Part shown: positions 1 to 7,100 of the stretch, piece by piece
How positions within the stretch are numbered: position 1 is the first letter of the stretch
How the letters are laid out: each line of letters starts with the position of its first letter
NCBI GenBank assembly: GCA_947588775.1
Contig: CANPZQ010000072.1
Location: 1-10,476 of the forward strand
Source of the DNA: an uncultured Clostridia bacterium
GTDB lineage: Bacteria > Bacillota > Clostridia > Oscillospirales > Ruminococcaceae
Length of the DNA stretch: 10,476 bases
Direction: 5' to 3'
The notes under the pieces: model-generated
Seen by the model: the letters and a program-made list of their open reading frames with translations, nothing else
Told to the model about the DNA's origin: nothing
The model's database searches: none
Position numbers and translations under genes: made by a program

Positions 1-65
1 TGCGTCGGTCCCACCCGCCCGCCCCCACACTTTCGCGCAGCATTCCCCGCTTTCTCCGCCGCGCC
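1..65 (-). repeat. G4-hairpin element copy A (cut by window edge)
   Basis: This is the truncated end of a dispersed element that recurs at 7988-8077, 8223-8307, 8329-8410, 8580-8663 and 10352-10430. The C-rich core at 10-26 (CCCACCCGCCCGCCCCC) gives four G-tracts with one-base loops on the minus strand. The right arm at 49-65 (GCTTTCTCCGCCGCGCC) is identical to the right arm of the copy at 8580-8663. Its left arm must lie a few bases before position 1. The strand given is that of the G-rich face. Confidence 0.8.
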
Positions 66-144
66 TGTCCTAAAACAAAAATCAGAAGAATCCCCAACCC
101 TCCTCACCCCACCTAACTTTCCGTCAATTTTCCCCCATCAAAAC

Positions 145-174
145 GCCAGTATTATCAAAATACTGGCATTTTTT
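145..174 (+). terminator. Rho-independent terminator
   Basis: A perfect 9-bp stem, GCCAGTATT (145-153) with AATACTGGC (159-167), closes a 5-nt ATCAA loop and is followed by A and six T. It probably ends transcription of a + strand gene lying before the window. A-rich sequence on the left flank means it could also act on the other strand. Confidence 0.85.
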
Positions 175-194
175 GCACAAAATACCATCATTTT

Positions 195-207
195 TCACAA
201 TTTGTGA
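195..207. promoter_or_regulatory. Candidate operator palindrome
   Basis: TCACAATTTGTGA is a perfect inverted repeat (6-nt arms, 1-nt centre) about 26 bp upstream of the -35 box of the next gene. A related palindrome, ACAATTGT (229-236), overlaps that -35 box. Both share ACAA/TTGT half sites and their centres are about 31-32 bp apart, roughly three helical turns. A repressor or activator pair of sites is an inference; no regulator gene is in view. Confidence 0.4.
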
Positions 208-232
208 GGCGATAACTTGTAAACCATGACAA

Positions 233-261
233 TTGTAAAAAGCTTTGATAGATGATATAAT
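233..261 (+). promoter_or_regulatory. SigA-type promoter for the solute-binding protein gene
   Basis: TTGTAA (233-238), a 17-bp spacer and a perfect TATAAT (256-261) fit the housekeeping consensus. Transcription should start near 268, giving a leader of about 84 nt before the start codon at 352. The palindrome ACAATTGT (229-236) overlaps the -35 box. Confidence 0.8.
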
Positions 262-268
262 AACATTA

Positions 269-323
269 TAAAACAGGGAAGGCTGCCGGCGAACGTCGCA
301 AAATAGGGAGAGCACCTGTTTTA
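269..323 (+). promoter_or_regulatory. Structured 5' leader of the solute-binding protein mRNA
   Basis: TAAAACAGG (269-277) pairs perfectly with CCTGTTTTA (315-323), so the predicted 5' end of the transcript folds back in a 9-bp stem enclosing 37 nt. A smaller GCGA/TCGC hairpin with an ACG loop lies inside. The structure ends about 10 nt before the ribosome binding site GGAAAGG (334-340). It could stabilise the mRNA 5' end or regulate translation. I do not recognise it as a known riboswitch class. Confidence 0.45.
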
Positions 324-351
324 ATATTTACTTGGAAAGGCGAAAAGAAAG

Positions 352-1824
352 ATGAAAAGAATTATCGCGCTACTGCTCGCGGCCTTAATGATGATGGCCG
401 TGACGGGCTGCGGCAAGCAAAAGCGGCAGCCGATTCAACTCACACTTTCAACGGAGGACTCGGAGGCAATCATGCGCGCCGCCGGAATCCGTCTTCCCGA
501 CGAAAGCACCGCCGCCGGCGCACATTCCGTCGTTCAGTGGTTCAGCTGGATAGATATGTTCCAGAACTACAGCGAGGACGAAATCGTCCAGACCGGTTAC
601 TACACCTTCCAGCAGAAGTACGGCGGCTCCATCGACTGGATTCAGACTACATACGACACGAGAAATACCGACCTTGCCGCGCTTTTGGTTTCCGACAATC
701 CTCCGGATATGACAAACGCCGGAACCGCGATGCACGCGACTTTCCCGATGAACGTCGTAAGGGGAATGTACCGCCCCGTCGACGAGTGGATTGATTACGA
801 GAACGACCCGCTCTGGAAGGATATGAAGGACGCGGGCGACTACTATCTTCTCGGCGACAAGCACTTTGCGATTGTTTACGACCTTACTTTTAAAGACGTT
901 ATCCCCTACAACCGCAGAGTTATGAACGAATACGGTTACGACGACCCTTGGGAGCTTTATCTCAACGACATGTGGACATGGGACGTTTTTGAGGAGATGT
1001 GCCTCGATTTCAACGACCCCGACGACGAGAGATTTGCCGTCGACGGCTGGTATGTGACATGCAGCATCGTCGAGGAATCCACCGGACACTACATAATCGA
1101 GCGCGACGAGGAGGGCAACTATATCGCCAACCTCGACGACCCGGTAATCGAGCGCGCGCACGATTTGATTTATAATCTTGCGAAAAACGACTGCATCTAC
1201 AGAATCGGAAACGACTACTGGGGAATCAACTCCTACGGCGGCTCGGCGAGCAACTACGGCTACCGCGTAAAGGATGGCAAGACGCTGTTCTGGCCCTGCG
1301 ACGACGAAGGCTTTATCCGCCCTGTTGAGGAGCTTAAACGCACCTTCGGCGACGTAACCGACGGCGAATTCATGATTTGCCCGCTTCCGAGGGACCCCGA
1401 CGGCGACGGAATCTACTATCTCAACGCGATGCCCGACGCCTATAACCTCATCAAGGGCGGCTCCAACCCCGAGGGCGCGGTTCTTCTTGCGATGTGCACC
1501 CGCTTCAAGATTATGGACCCGACGGTTGTCAATATCGACCGCAAGCAGCTCAAGGAAAAGTACCTCTGGAGCGAGGAAATGCTGCGCGCGTGGGACGAGT
1601 GCATGGACCTCGTCAAGGCGAACGTGCGCCTCTACTACAACGGCAACCTCACCGACCGCGTCGAGCAGCTCTACAACGAGTTCGACTGGGGCGTAATGCG
1701 CACCGGCGGCGCGAGCTCCTTCACGCAGATTCGCGAGAGAAACCGCGATTCGCTCGAATACTACCTGCAGGACCTCAACGACCAGATTAAGAATTATATT
1801 AATTCGGATGATTTTGGGGGATAG
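352..1824 (+). CDS. ABC-type extracellular solute-binding lipoprotein (family 1)
   Basis: A 490-residue secreted protein expected to be anchored to the outer face of the membrane and to deliver a solute, most likely a sugar or oligosaccharide, to an ABC importer. Residues 1-20 form a lipoprotein signal peptide: basic start (MKR), hydrophobic core, lipobox VTGC with Cys20 as the lipidated residue. Tracts such as DNPPDM, the aspartate- and aromatic-rich middle, and the DPDGDG loop (residues 348-353) are typical of COG1653-type binding proteins from Clostridia; length is normal. The ATG at 352 follows GGAAAGG (334-340). Codon use is strongly GC-ending. A strong terminator follows directly, so no permease genes are co-transcribed downstream; the permease partners must lie before the window or elsewhere. 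The substrate cannot be read from the sequence. A link to the sugar-acid operon downstream is only positional. Confidence 0.88.
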   Translation: MKRIIALLLAALMMMAVTGCGKQKRQPIQLTLSTEDSEAIMRAAGIRLPDESTAAGAHSVVQWFSWIDMFQNYSEDEIVQTGYYTFQQKYGGSIDWIQTTYDTRNTDLAALLVSDNPPDMTNAGTAMHATFPMNVVRGMYRPVDEWIDYENDPLWKDMKDAGDYYLLGDKHFAIVYDLTFKDVIPYNRRVMNEYGYDDPWELYLNDMWTWDVFEEMCLDFNDPDDERFAVDGWYVTCSIVEESTGHYIIERDEEGNYIANLDDPVIERAHDLIYNLAKNDCIYRIGNDYWGINSYGGSASNYGYRVKDGKTLFWPCDDEGFIRPVEELKRTFGDVTDGEFMICPLPRDPDGDGIYYLNAMPDAYNLIKGGSNPEGAVLLAMCTRFKIMDPTVVNIDRKQLKEKYLWSEEMLRAWDECMDLVKANVRLYYNGNLTDRVEQLYNEFDWGVMRTGGASSFTQIRERNRDSLEYYLQDLNDQIKNYINSDDFGG

Positions 1825-1868
1825 AGAGGGGATTTGGGGGTGAGGGGAAGGGAATAGGTGGAGGAGGC

Positions 1869-1898
1869 CCCCCTGCTTTGTGGCAGGGGGATTTTTTT
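1869..1898 (+). terminator. Rho-independent terminator after the solute-binding protein gene
   Basis: CCCCCTGC (1869-1876) pairs perfectly with GCAGGGGG (1883-1890) around a 6-nt TTTGTG loop, followed by A and seven T. This is a textbook strong terminator, 45 nt after the stop codon, and it separates the lipoprotein gene from the operon that follows. Confidence 0.95.
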
Positions 1899-1955
1899 GG
1901 AGAAAAGGGCGGGGCTTGGCTTTCAGAACCTCAGAGCACATCTACAGCAAACCAA

Positions 1956-1991
1956 AAAATCCCACTCCCCCGCAAAATCCCACTCCTCCCC
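1956..1991. repeat. 18-bp direct repeat, two copies
   Basis: AAAATCCCACTCC occurs at 1956-1968 and 1974-1986, within two abutting 18-bp units that match at 16 of 18 positions. The sequence then runs into CACCCCCGCTCCGCC (1991-2005), which resembles the companion hairpin module at 8487-8504. It may be a decayed element remnant. Confidence 0.5.
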
Positions 1992-2096
1992 ACCCCCGCT
2001 CCGCCTTCATCTCCGTGGAACAAGATTCACCGCAGCCCGGCGCAACCGCCCATGCCTCCCATTTCGCGCCATCATCCCCATTTTTCCCAAACCCTA

Positions 2097-2125
2097 TTGA
2101 AATTTTCCCGCAAACGTAGTAAAAT
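2097..2125 (+). promoter_or_regulatory. SigA-type promoter of the sugar-acid operon
   Basis: TTGAAA (2097-2102), a 17-bp spacer and TAAAAT (2120-2125) each match the consensus hexamers at 5 of 6 positions. Transcription should start near 2132, leaving a leader of about 25 nt before the ATG at 2158. No clear operator palindrome overlaps it. Confidence 0.75.
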
Positions 2126-2157
2126 AATCTCAAATCCACTTGGAACGGAGATGTGCT

Positions 2158-3357
2158 ATGACAGTTAAAGGAACATTTTTGCAGAACGACCCCGAAAGGC
2201 CGATTGTCTACGGCGACGTCGAGGTTGAAAACGTCAGACGAAGGCGGCTTCGCGGCGAGCCAGAAAAGGAGGGCGTTTTGTGCGAACCCGTCGCGGTCGG
2301 GTTCTGCGGAACCGACTTCGAGCTGATGAAAATGGGTTCAAAGGGGCAGCTCGGACCGAAATTCCCCGAAGGCAAAAACCGCCTCATCAACGGCCACGAG
2401 GGCATTGTGTGGGTGCCGTCCCAGAACCGCTTCGCAATCGTTCTGATTCGCGGCGGCGACAGCTATGACCCCACCCGCTACGCCGACGACGAAACATATT
2501 TTGAATACGGCTGCGACCGCGCCGACGGGCTTTTCTGCGACGCGCAGTACTTCAACCCCGACATGCTCCTGAAAATCCCCGACGGCTACGTCCACGGCGG
2601 CAGGCTCGACCTTGAATTCGTGAAAAAAATGGTATTTCCCGACCCGTTCGGCTGCATGCTCTTCCAGCTCGAGCGAATGGAGGATCTCGGCTCGGCGCAC
2701 CTTTTCAGGGTCGTGACGGCGCGTGAAAAATGCGGCGAGGAGGAGGCCCGGAGGCTCGCGCGGGAGGAAGTTTTCGCGCGCACCGTCATCTTCGGCCTCG
2801 GCACGACGGGCATGTTCATGGGCGATTTAATCGCGAAAAACCACCCTGGCGCGAAGATTCTCTTTGTCGCCCGCAGCTCGCCCGACGCCCAAAAGGTCCG
2901 TTTTGCGGTTCGGGAAAGCGGCGCGGACTACCTTCAGAACGATTTTGAGAGCGAAGCCGACCTAGCGGACGCAATTCGGGAACGCATCGGCGGACGCGCG
3001 ACGCTTTTCATCGGCGTGAGCGGCTCAAACGTCGAGCACCGCGTCGCCTTTGAGCACCGCGTTCTCGGCTGCAACGGCGTTTACAACAGCTTCTCACTCG
3101 GCCCGCGCGTCGAATTTGACACTATGCCGTTCGGTTTTGAGAATCATCTGATATTCGGATCCATCAATTTCCGGCAGTGTCACATGGAGCGGGCAATCGA
3201 GCTTTTGGCGAAGAGCCGCTACAATGAGATAGTTGAACTAATTGATAAGGATGAATTTATATCCGACCCGATGAATGCATACATTAACAAAATATATTCC
3301 AAGGCCGCGCCGATGAAAACGGCCGTAATCTGGAACAAAAAATATGTAAATTTATGA
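2158..3357 (+). CDS. MDR-superfamily sugar dehydrogenase (glucose 1-dehydrogenase-like)
   Basis: A 399-residue cytoplasmic medium-chain dehydrogenase, first gene of the operon. Catalytic-zinc signatures are visible: Cys50 in GFCGTDFEL and His80-Glu81 in INGHEG; the usual Glu-Pro ligand region reads PDPFG, an Asp for Glu change. The four-cysteine structural-zinc lobe of classical alcohol dehydrogenases is absent, and extra sequence lies between the catalytic half and the Rossmann fold (GLGTTG, 213-218). An Arg after the second strand (FVARSS) hints at NADP use. The general layout recalls archaeal glucose dehydrogenases that oxidise C1 of aldoses. I chose ATG 2158 because GGAG (2147-2150) sits 7 nt upstream; an in-frame TTG at 2140 would overlap this site. 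By context it may oxidise L-galactose or L-fucose to the lactone; this is inference. The C-terminal part has notably more AT-ending codons. Confidence 0.75.
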   Translation: MTVKGTFLQNDPERPIVYGDVEVENVRRRRLRGEPEKEGVLCEPVAVGFCGTDFELMKMGSKGQLGPKFPEGKNRLINGHEGIVWVPSQNRFAIVLIRGGDSYDPTRYADDETYFEYGCDRADGLFCDAQYFNPDMLLKIPDGYVHGGRLDLEFVKKMVFPDPFGCMLFQLERMEDLGSAHLFRVVTAREKCGEEEARRLAREEVFARTVIFGLGTTGMFMGDLIAKNHPGAKILFVARSSPDAQKVRFAVRESGADYLQNDFESEADLADAIRERIGGRATLFIGVSGSNVEHRVAFEHRVLGCNGVYNSFSLGPRVEFDTMPFGFENHLIFGSINFRQCHMERAIELLAKSRYNEIVELIDKDEFISDPMNAYINKIYSKAAPMKTAVIWNKKYVNL

Positions 3358-3376
3358 ATGGAGATAATAATCAGCC

Positions 3377-4402
3377 ATGAAAACAGTTTTAATACAAAAG
3401 CCCTTTGAAATAGCGGTTACGGATACCGAAAAACCGGTTGCAAAAGAGGGCGAAGCACTTCTCAAAATACTCTATGGGGGTATATGCGGCGCGGACGTTG
3501 CGAGCTATACCGGAAACCAGCCGTTCACAACATATCCCCGCATTCCCGGACATGAATTTTCGGCGCAGATAGTGACTGTCCCCGAGAACAAAATGGGTCT
3601 GAAGGCGGGCGACGTCGTAACCGCGAACCCGTACTTCAACTGCGGCGAGTGCTATTCATGCAGAAGAGGATATGTCAATTGCTGCACCGACAACCGCACG
3701 ATGGGCGTCCAGCGCGACGGCAGCTTCTGCGAGTACGTCGCGATGCCCGTGGAGCGGATTTACGCCGGAAAGGGCCTCTCCGCGAAGGAGCTCGCCCTCG
3801 TCGAGCCGTTCACAATCAGCTATCACGCACTGAACCGCGCGCCCGTGAAGCCCGGCGACAAGGTGCTGATTGTCGGCGCGGGGCCGATCGGGCTGTTTGC
3901 CCTGATTTCGGCAGTTAATAAAGGTGCTGAAGTATATGTGTCCGATATTTTGGACGGAAGGCTTGAAAAAGCAAAGCAGTTCGGCGCAGCGGGAGTTATC
4001 AATTCATCAAAAGTAAACATAGTTGATAAAGCAATGGAAATCACCCATGGCGACGGCTTCGACGTCTGCGTCGAGGCGTGCGGCCAGTCGGTCACGTTCC
4101 TCAATTGCATCGACTGCGCGGCGTTCGCGGGGCAGATAATCCTCATCGGCAACGGCAAAAAGGAAACGACTTTCCTGCACTCGGTGCTGCTGAAAAAGGA
4201 GCTGAACGTCCACGGGAGCCGCAATTCATATCCTTCGGACTTTAAAGCGGTAATAGATTTAATCGCCTCAGGCAAGGTCGATGTACTTAAGATGGTTAGC
4301 GATATTTATCCGATGGAGCGTGCCGACGAGGCCTTTAAGGCCCTCGCGAACAACAACGGCGACCTCTGCAAGGTGCTTGTGAAAATCGGGGAGGAAGACT
4401 GA
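3377..4402 (+). CDS. lgoD: Zinc-dependent L-galactonate 5-dehydrogenase-like protein
   Basis: A 341-residue medium-chain dehydrogenase closely resembling E. coli LgoD (YjjN), which oxidises L-galactonate to D-tagaturonate with NAD. Shared landmarks I recall from LgoD are GNQPF..YPR..GHE (46-60) and KKE...GSRN..P.DF near the C-terminus. Catalytic zinc ligands are Cys37, His59 and Glu60, with Glu143 in VEPF; the structural zinc site is Cys89, Cys92, Cys95 and Cys103. The NAD fold is GAGPIG (167-172), and Asp190 after the second strand favours NAD over NADP. Oddity: GGICGADV has Ala39 where Ser/Thr usually starts the proton relay. It starts 19 nt after the previous stop with GGAG (3360-3363) upstream, and its stop overlaps the next start by one base. 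Codon GC-content alternates in blocks along the gene. Related polyol dehydrogenase activities cannot be excluded. Confidence 0.78.
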   Translation: MKTVLIQKPFEIAVTDTEKPVAKEGEALLKILYGGICGADVASYTGNQPFTTYPRIPGHEFSAQIVTVPENKMGLKAGDVVTANPYFNCGECYSCRRGYVNCCTDNRTMGVQRDGSFCEYVAMPVERIYAGKGLSAKELALVEPFTISYHALNRAPVKPGDKVLIVGAGPIGLFALISAVNKGAEVYVSDILDGRLEKAKQFGAAGVINSSKVNIVDKAMEITHGDGFDVCVEACGQSVTFLNCIDCAAFAGQIILIGNGKKETTFLHSVLLKKELNVHGSRNSYPSDFKAVIDLIASGKVDVLKMVSDIYPMERADEAFKALANNNGDLCKVLVKIGEED

Positions 4403-5727
4403 TGAAGGAGAGAATAGTTCAATTCGGCGAGGGCGGTTTTCTTCGTTCCTTCGTTGATATGTTTGTCAACATAATGAATGAAAAGGACCTTTTTGACGGA
4501 AAAGTCGTCGTCGTTCAGCCGATAGAAAAGGGCCTGATTGATGTTTTGAATCAGCAAAACGGCGTGTATCACCAGTATTTGCGCGGCTATGAAAACGGAG
4601 AAATCGTCAATACCTGCACCGAGGTTCACTCCATCTCAAGAGGGGTAAATCCTTATACCGATTATGCTGAATATCTCGCTCTCGCACAGAACCCCGACAT
4701 GCGTTTTATCGTTTCAAACACAACCGAGGCAGGTATCGAATACTTAGGTACAGAGCGGCTTTGCGACGCTCCGCCGAAGTCTTTCCCGGCAAAGCTGACC
4801 GCGTTTTTGTACGAAAGATTCAAGTGCAATCTGCCGGGATTTATCATTTTCTGCTGCGAACTGATTGACCACAACGCCGACCTTTTAAAGGAGTATGTGT
4901 TAAAGTATGCCGAGCTATGGCAGCTGCCGGAACAGTTTATTGATTGGATAAATAATGAGAACAACTTCTGCAACACCCTTGTCGACCGAATATGCACCGG
5001 CTATCCGAAGGACGAGGCGGCCAAACTATGTGCTGAACTCGGATGTGAGGATAAGTTAATAAATACTGCCGAAATTTTCCATCTCTGGGTAATCGAGGGC
5101 GACTTTGAGAGCGAATTTCCGCTCAAAAAAGCCGGCGTGAACGTCATCTGGACCGATGACGTTACACCTTATAAAAAGCGTAAGGTGCGGATTCTCAACG
5201 GTGCGCATACTTCGATGGTGCTTGCGGCGCGGCTCGCGGGACTTTCGACCGTTAAAGAGTGCCTTGACGACGAAAAGGTCTGCGCGACCCTGAAAAAAAC
5301 GTTAAACGAGGAAATTATTCCTACGCTCGGCGGCTCAGATGAGGACGTAAAATTCGGCGCGGCTGTTCTCGAGCGATTCGCGAACCCGTTTGTTAAACAT
5401 CAGCTTTTATCAATTGCACTTAATTCAGTTAGTAAATTTAGAACAAGAATATTGCCGACGATTATCGAGTATAACGAGAAATTCGGGCGGCTGCCGAAGC
5501 TTCTCACGATGTCGCTCGGGGCGTTGATTGCGTTTTACCGCACCGACGAGGCGAACGACAGCCCCGAAATTCTGGAATTTATGTGCTCGGCAACCGTTCC
5601 CGAAATACTTAAGCGTACTGACTATTGGGGCGAGGACCTCAGCTTTATGCTGCCCGAGGTCGAGCGCACCGTTGAGCTGATTTCACGCAAGGGTATGGCT
5701 GCGTATTACGAAGAGGCGTTGGCATGA
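4402..5727 (+). CDS. uxaB: Tagaturonate reductase (mannitol dehydrogenase family)
   Basis: A 441-residue NAD-dependent polyol dehydrogenase that reduces D-tagaturonate to D-altronate in hexuronate and L-galactonate breakdown. The N-terminus has the family Rossmann signature QFGEGGFLRSF (residues 7-17). The long-chain mannitol dehydrogenase catalytic set K-x4-N-x2-H is Lys261, Asn266 and His269 in KVRILNGAH; a second conserved block, KFRTRILPTI, starts at Lys345. It is somewhat shorter than E. coli UxaB (about 480 residues), but both ends look complete. The strong site GGGGAGGA (4388-4395) lies inside the end of the preceding gene, and the start overlaps that gene's stop in TGATG, indicating coupled translation. 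Fructuronate reductase (UxuB) is the main alternative, but UxaA next door and the LgoD-like enzyme before it favour UxaB. Confidence 0.9.
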   Translation: MKERIVQFGEGGFLRSFVDMFVNIMNEKDLFDGKVVVVQPIEKGLIDVLNQQNGVYHQYLRGYENGEIVNTCTEVHSISRGVNPYTDYAEYLALAQNPDMRFIVSNTTEAGIEYLGTERLCDAPPKSFPAKLTAFLYERFKCNLPGFIIFCCELIDHNADLLKEYVLKYAELWQLPEQFIDWINNENNFCNTLVDRICTGYPKDEAAKLCAELGCEDKLINTAEIFHLWVIEGDFESEFPLKKAGVNVIWTDDVTPYKKRKVRILNGAHTSMVLAARLAGLSTVKECLDDEKVCATLKKTLNEEIIPTLGGSDEDVKFGAAVLERFANPFVKHQLLSIALNSVSKFRTRILPTIIEYNEKFGRLPKLLTMSLGALIAFYRTDEANDSPEILEFMCSATVPEILKRTDYWGEDLSFMLPEVERTVELISRKGMAAYYEEALA

Positions 5728-7100
5728 GTCTGATAAAAATTCAATCATCGGACAATGTAGCCGTTGATACCGAAACCGGGCATAAAGTCGCGCTGAAAGC
5801 CATTTCATGCGGCGATAACGTTATTAAATACGGTTATCCGATTGGACGTGTTTCTCAGGATATATCAATCGGCGAGGCGGTTCATACTCATAACCTCAAG
5901 ACAGCTTTGCGGCTTCGGGAGGAGTATGTTTACAGCCCTTCGGGGGAGGCGGAGGAGCCGCTGGAGCCCGTGAAAATTTCGGCGTTTGTCCGCGAAAACG
6001 GCGACATCGGTATCCGCAACGAGATTTGGATTATCCCGACAGTCGGGTGCGTAAACGGCGTCTGCAAGCGGCTCGCGGAGCTTTCGGGGGGCGTCGCGCT
6101 GACCCACCCATACGGCTGCTCGCAGCTCGGCGGCGACCACCTTACAACGCAGCGAATTATCTCAGGATTAGTCAATCACCCGAACGCGGGCGGCGTGCTT
6201 GTCGTCGGGCTTGGGTGCGAAAATAATAATTTAACCGAATTTAAGAAAATTCTCGGAGAAGTCAATCCGCGGCGTGTGAAATTTTTGAACTGTCAGGATT
6301 TTGACGACGAAATTTCGGAGGGAATGCGTCTTTTGGCGGAGCTTAAGGGCTATGCCGACGGCTTCAAAAGAAGCGAGGTTCCGATTTCGCGGCTTCGGGT
6401 GGGACTAAAATGCGGCGGGTCGGACGGATACTCCGGAATTACCGCAAACCCGCTTATAGGGCGGTTTTGCGACCGATTGACCCGAATGGGCGGGGCGGCG
6501 GTTTTGACCGAGGTCCCGGAGATGTTCGGCGCGGAAACAATTTTGATGAACCGGTGCGCGGACCGGGAAACCTTTGAAAAGACAGTGAATTTGATAAATA
6601 ATTTTAAGGACTATTTCACCGCTCATGGGCAGACCGTCTATGAGAATCCGTCGCCGGGAAACCGCACCGGAGGCATCACAACTCTTGAAGAAAAATCCCT
6701 CGGCTGCGTTCAGAAGGGCGGAAGGGCGACCGTCACCGACGTGCTCGATTTCGGAGAAAAAGTCAAAAAAAGCGGCCTCAGCCTTCTCAACGGGCCGGGC
6801 AACGACATTGTCGCCGTTACAAACCTTGCCGCGAGCGGCTGTCACATGATTTTGTTCTCGACAGGGCGCGGAACACCCCTCGGCGGGCCGGTTCCGACAG
6901 TGAAAATTGCCACTAACAACGCGATTTTCCGCAAAAAACAGGGCTGGCTCGACTTCAACGCCGGCGGAATCATCGACGGGGAAAACTTAGACGATAGTTT
7001 TTTCAACTATATTATAAATGTTGCTAACGGTGAGCCGACAAAATCCGAGATAAACGGTTTCCGTGAAATCGCAATTTTTAAGGACGGTGTCACGCTTTGA
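5724..7100 (+). CDS. uxaA: Altronate dehydratase (UxaA family)
   Basis: A 458-residue hydro-lyase, probably iron-dependent as known for its family, converting D-altronate to 2-keto-3-deoxy-D-gluconate. Residues 1 to about 90 form the small SAF-type domain ending in the conserved VHTHN block (His54, His56, Asn57). The large domain follows with PTVGCVNG, HPYGCSQLGGDH (His128, Cys132), KCGGSDGYSG (Cys230, Asp234), PSPGNRTGG, LGCVQKGG, NGPGNDIVAVTNLAASGCH (Cys373) and FSTGRGTP. Both domains are in one chain as in E. coli UxaA, and length is close to normal. ATGA overlaps the uxaB stop; AAGAGG (5711-5716) precedes the start. Relatives act on galactarate or sulfolactate, but the UxaB neighbour points to altronate. 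The product would need KDG kinase and KDPG aldolase, not present here. Confidence 0.9.
   Translation: MSLIKIQSSDNVAVDTETGHKVALKAISCGDNVIKYGYPIGRVSQDISIGEAVHTHNLKTALRLREEYVYSPSGEAEEPLEPVKISAFVRENGDIGIRNEIWIIPTVGCVNGVCKRLAELSGGVALTHPYGCSQLGGDHLTTQRIISGLVNHPNAGGVLVVGLGCENNNLTEFKKILGEVNPRRVKFLNCQDFDDEISEGMRLLAELKGYADGFKRSEVPISRLRVGLKCGGSDGYSGITANPLIGRFCDRLTRMGGAAVLTEVPEMFGAETILMNRCADRETFEKTVNLINNFKDYFTAHGQTVYENPSPGNRTGGITTLEEKSLGCVQKGGRATVTDVLDFGEKVKKSGLSLLNGPGNDIVAVTNLAASGCHMILFSTGRGTPLGGPVPTVKIATNNAIFRKKQGWLDFNAGGIIDGENLDDSFFNYIINVANGEPTKSEINGFREIAIFKDGVTL

Larger units (their letters stand above)
1..351. other. Intergenic region upstream of the solute-binding protein gene
   Basis: No gene is supported here. 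The stretch holds the end of a GC-rich repeat element (1-65), an unremarkable C-rich run (66-140), a terminator hairpin (145-174), a 13-bp palindrome (195-207), a SigA-type promoter (233-261) and a structured leader (269-323) ahead of the lipoprotein gene. A short minus-strand reading frame spanning 124-315 crosses the terminator and promoter and is not credible. Confidence 0.75.
1825..2157. other. Intergenic region between solute-binding protein gene and operon
   Basis: This gap contains a strong terminator (1869-1898), two direct copies of an 18-bp C-rich unit (1956-1991), a short stretch (about 1991-2017) resembling the companion module of the palindromic repeats elsewhere in the window, and the operon promoter (2097-2125). 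Reading frames through it are short and conflict with one another; no gene is supported. Confidence 0.7.

Noticed and set aside
448..1941. Long minus-strand reading frame (497 codons) opposite the solute-binding protein gene
   Set aside because: It mirrors a well-supported lipoprotein gene, has a Val/Ala/Arg-rich meaningless composition caused by GC-ending codons on the other strand, and begins inside the terminator region.
2140..2157. TTG start for the first operon dehydrogenase
   Set aside because: It would sit only about 8 nt from the predicted transcription start and overlap the ribosome binding site that serves ATG 2158.
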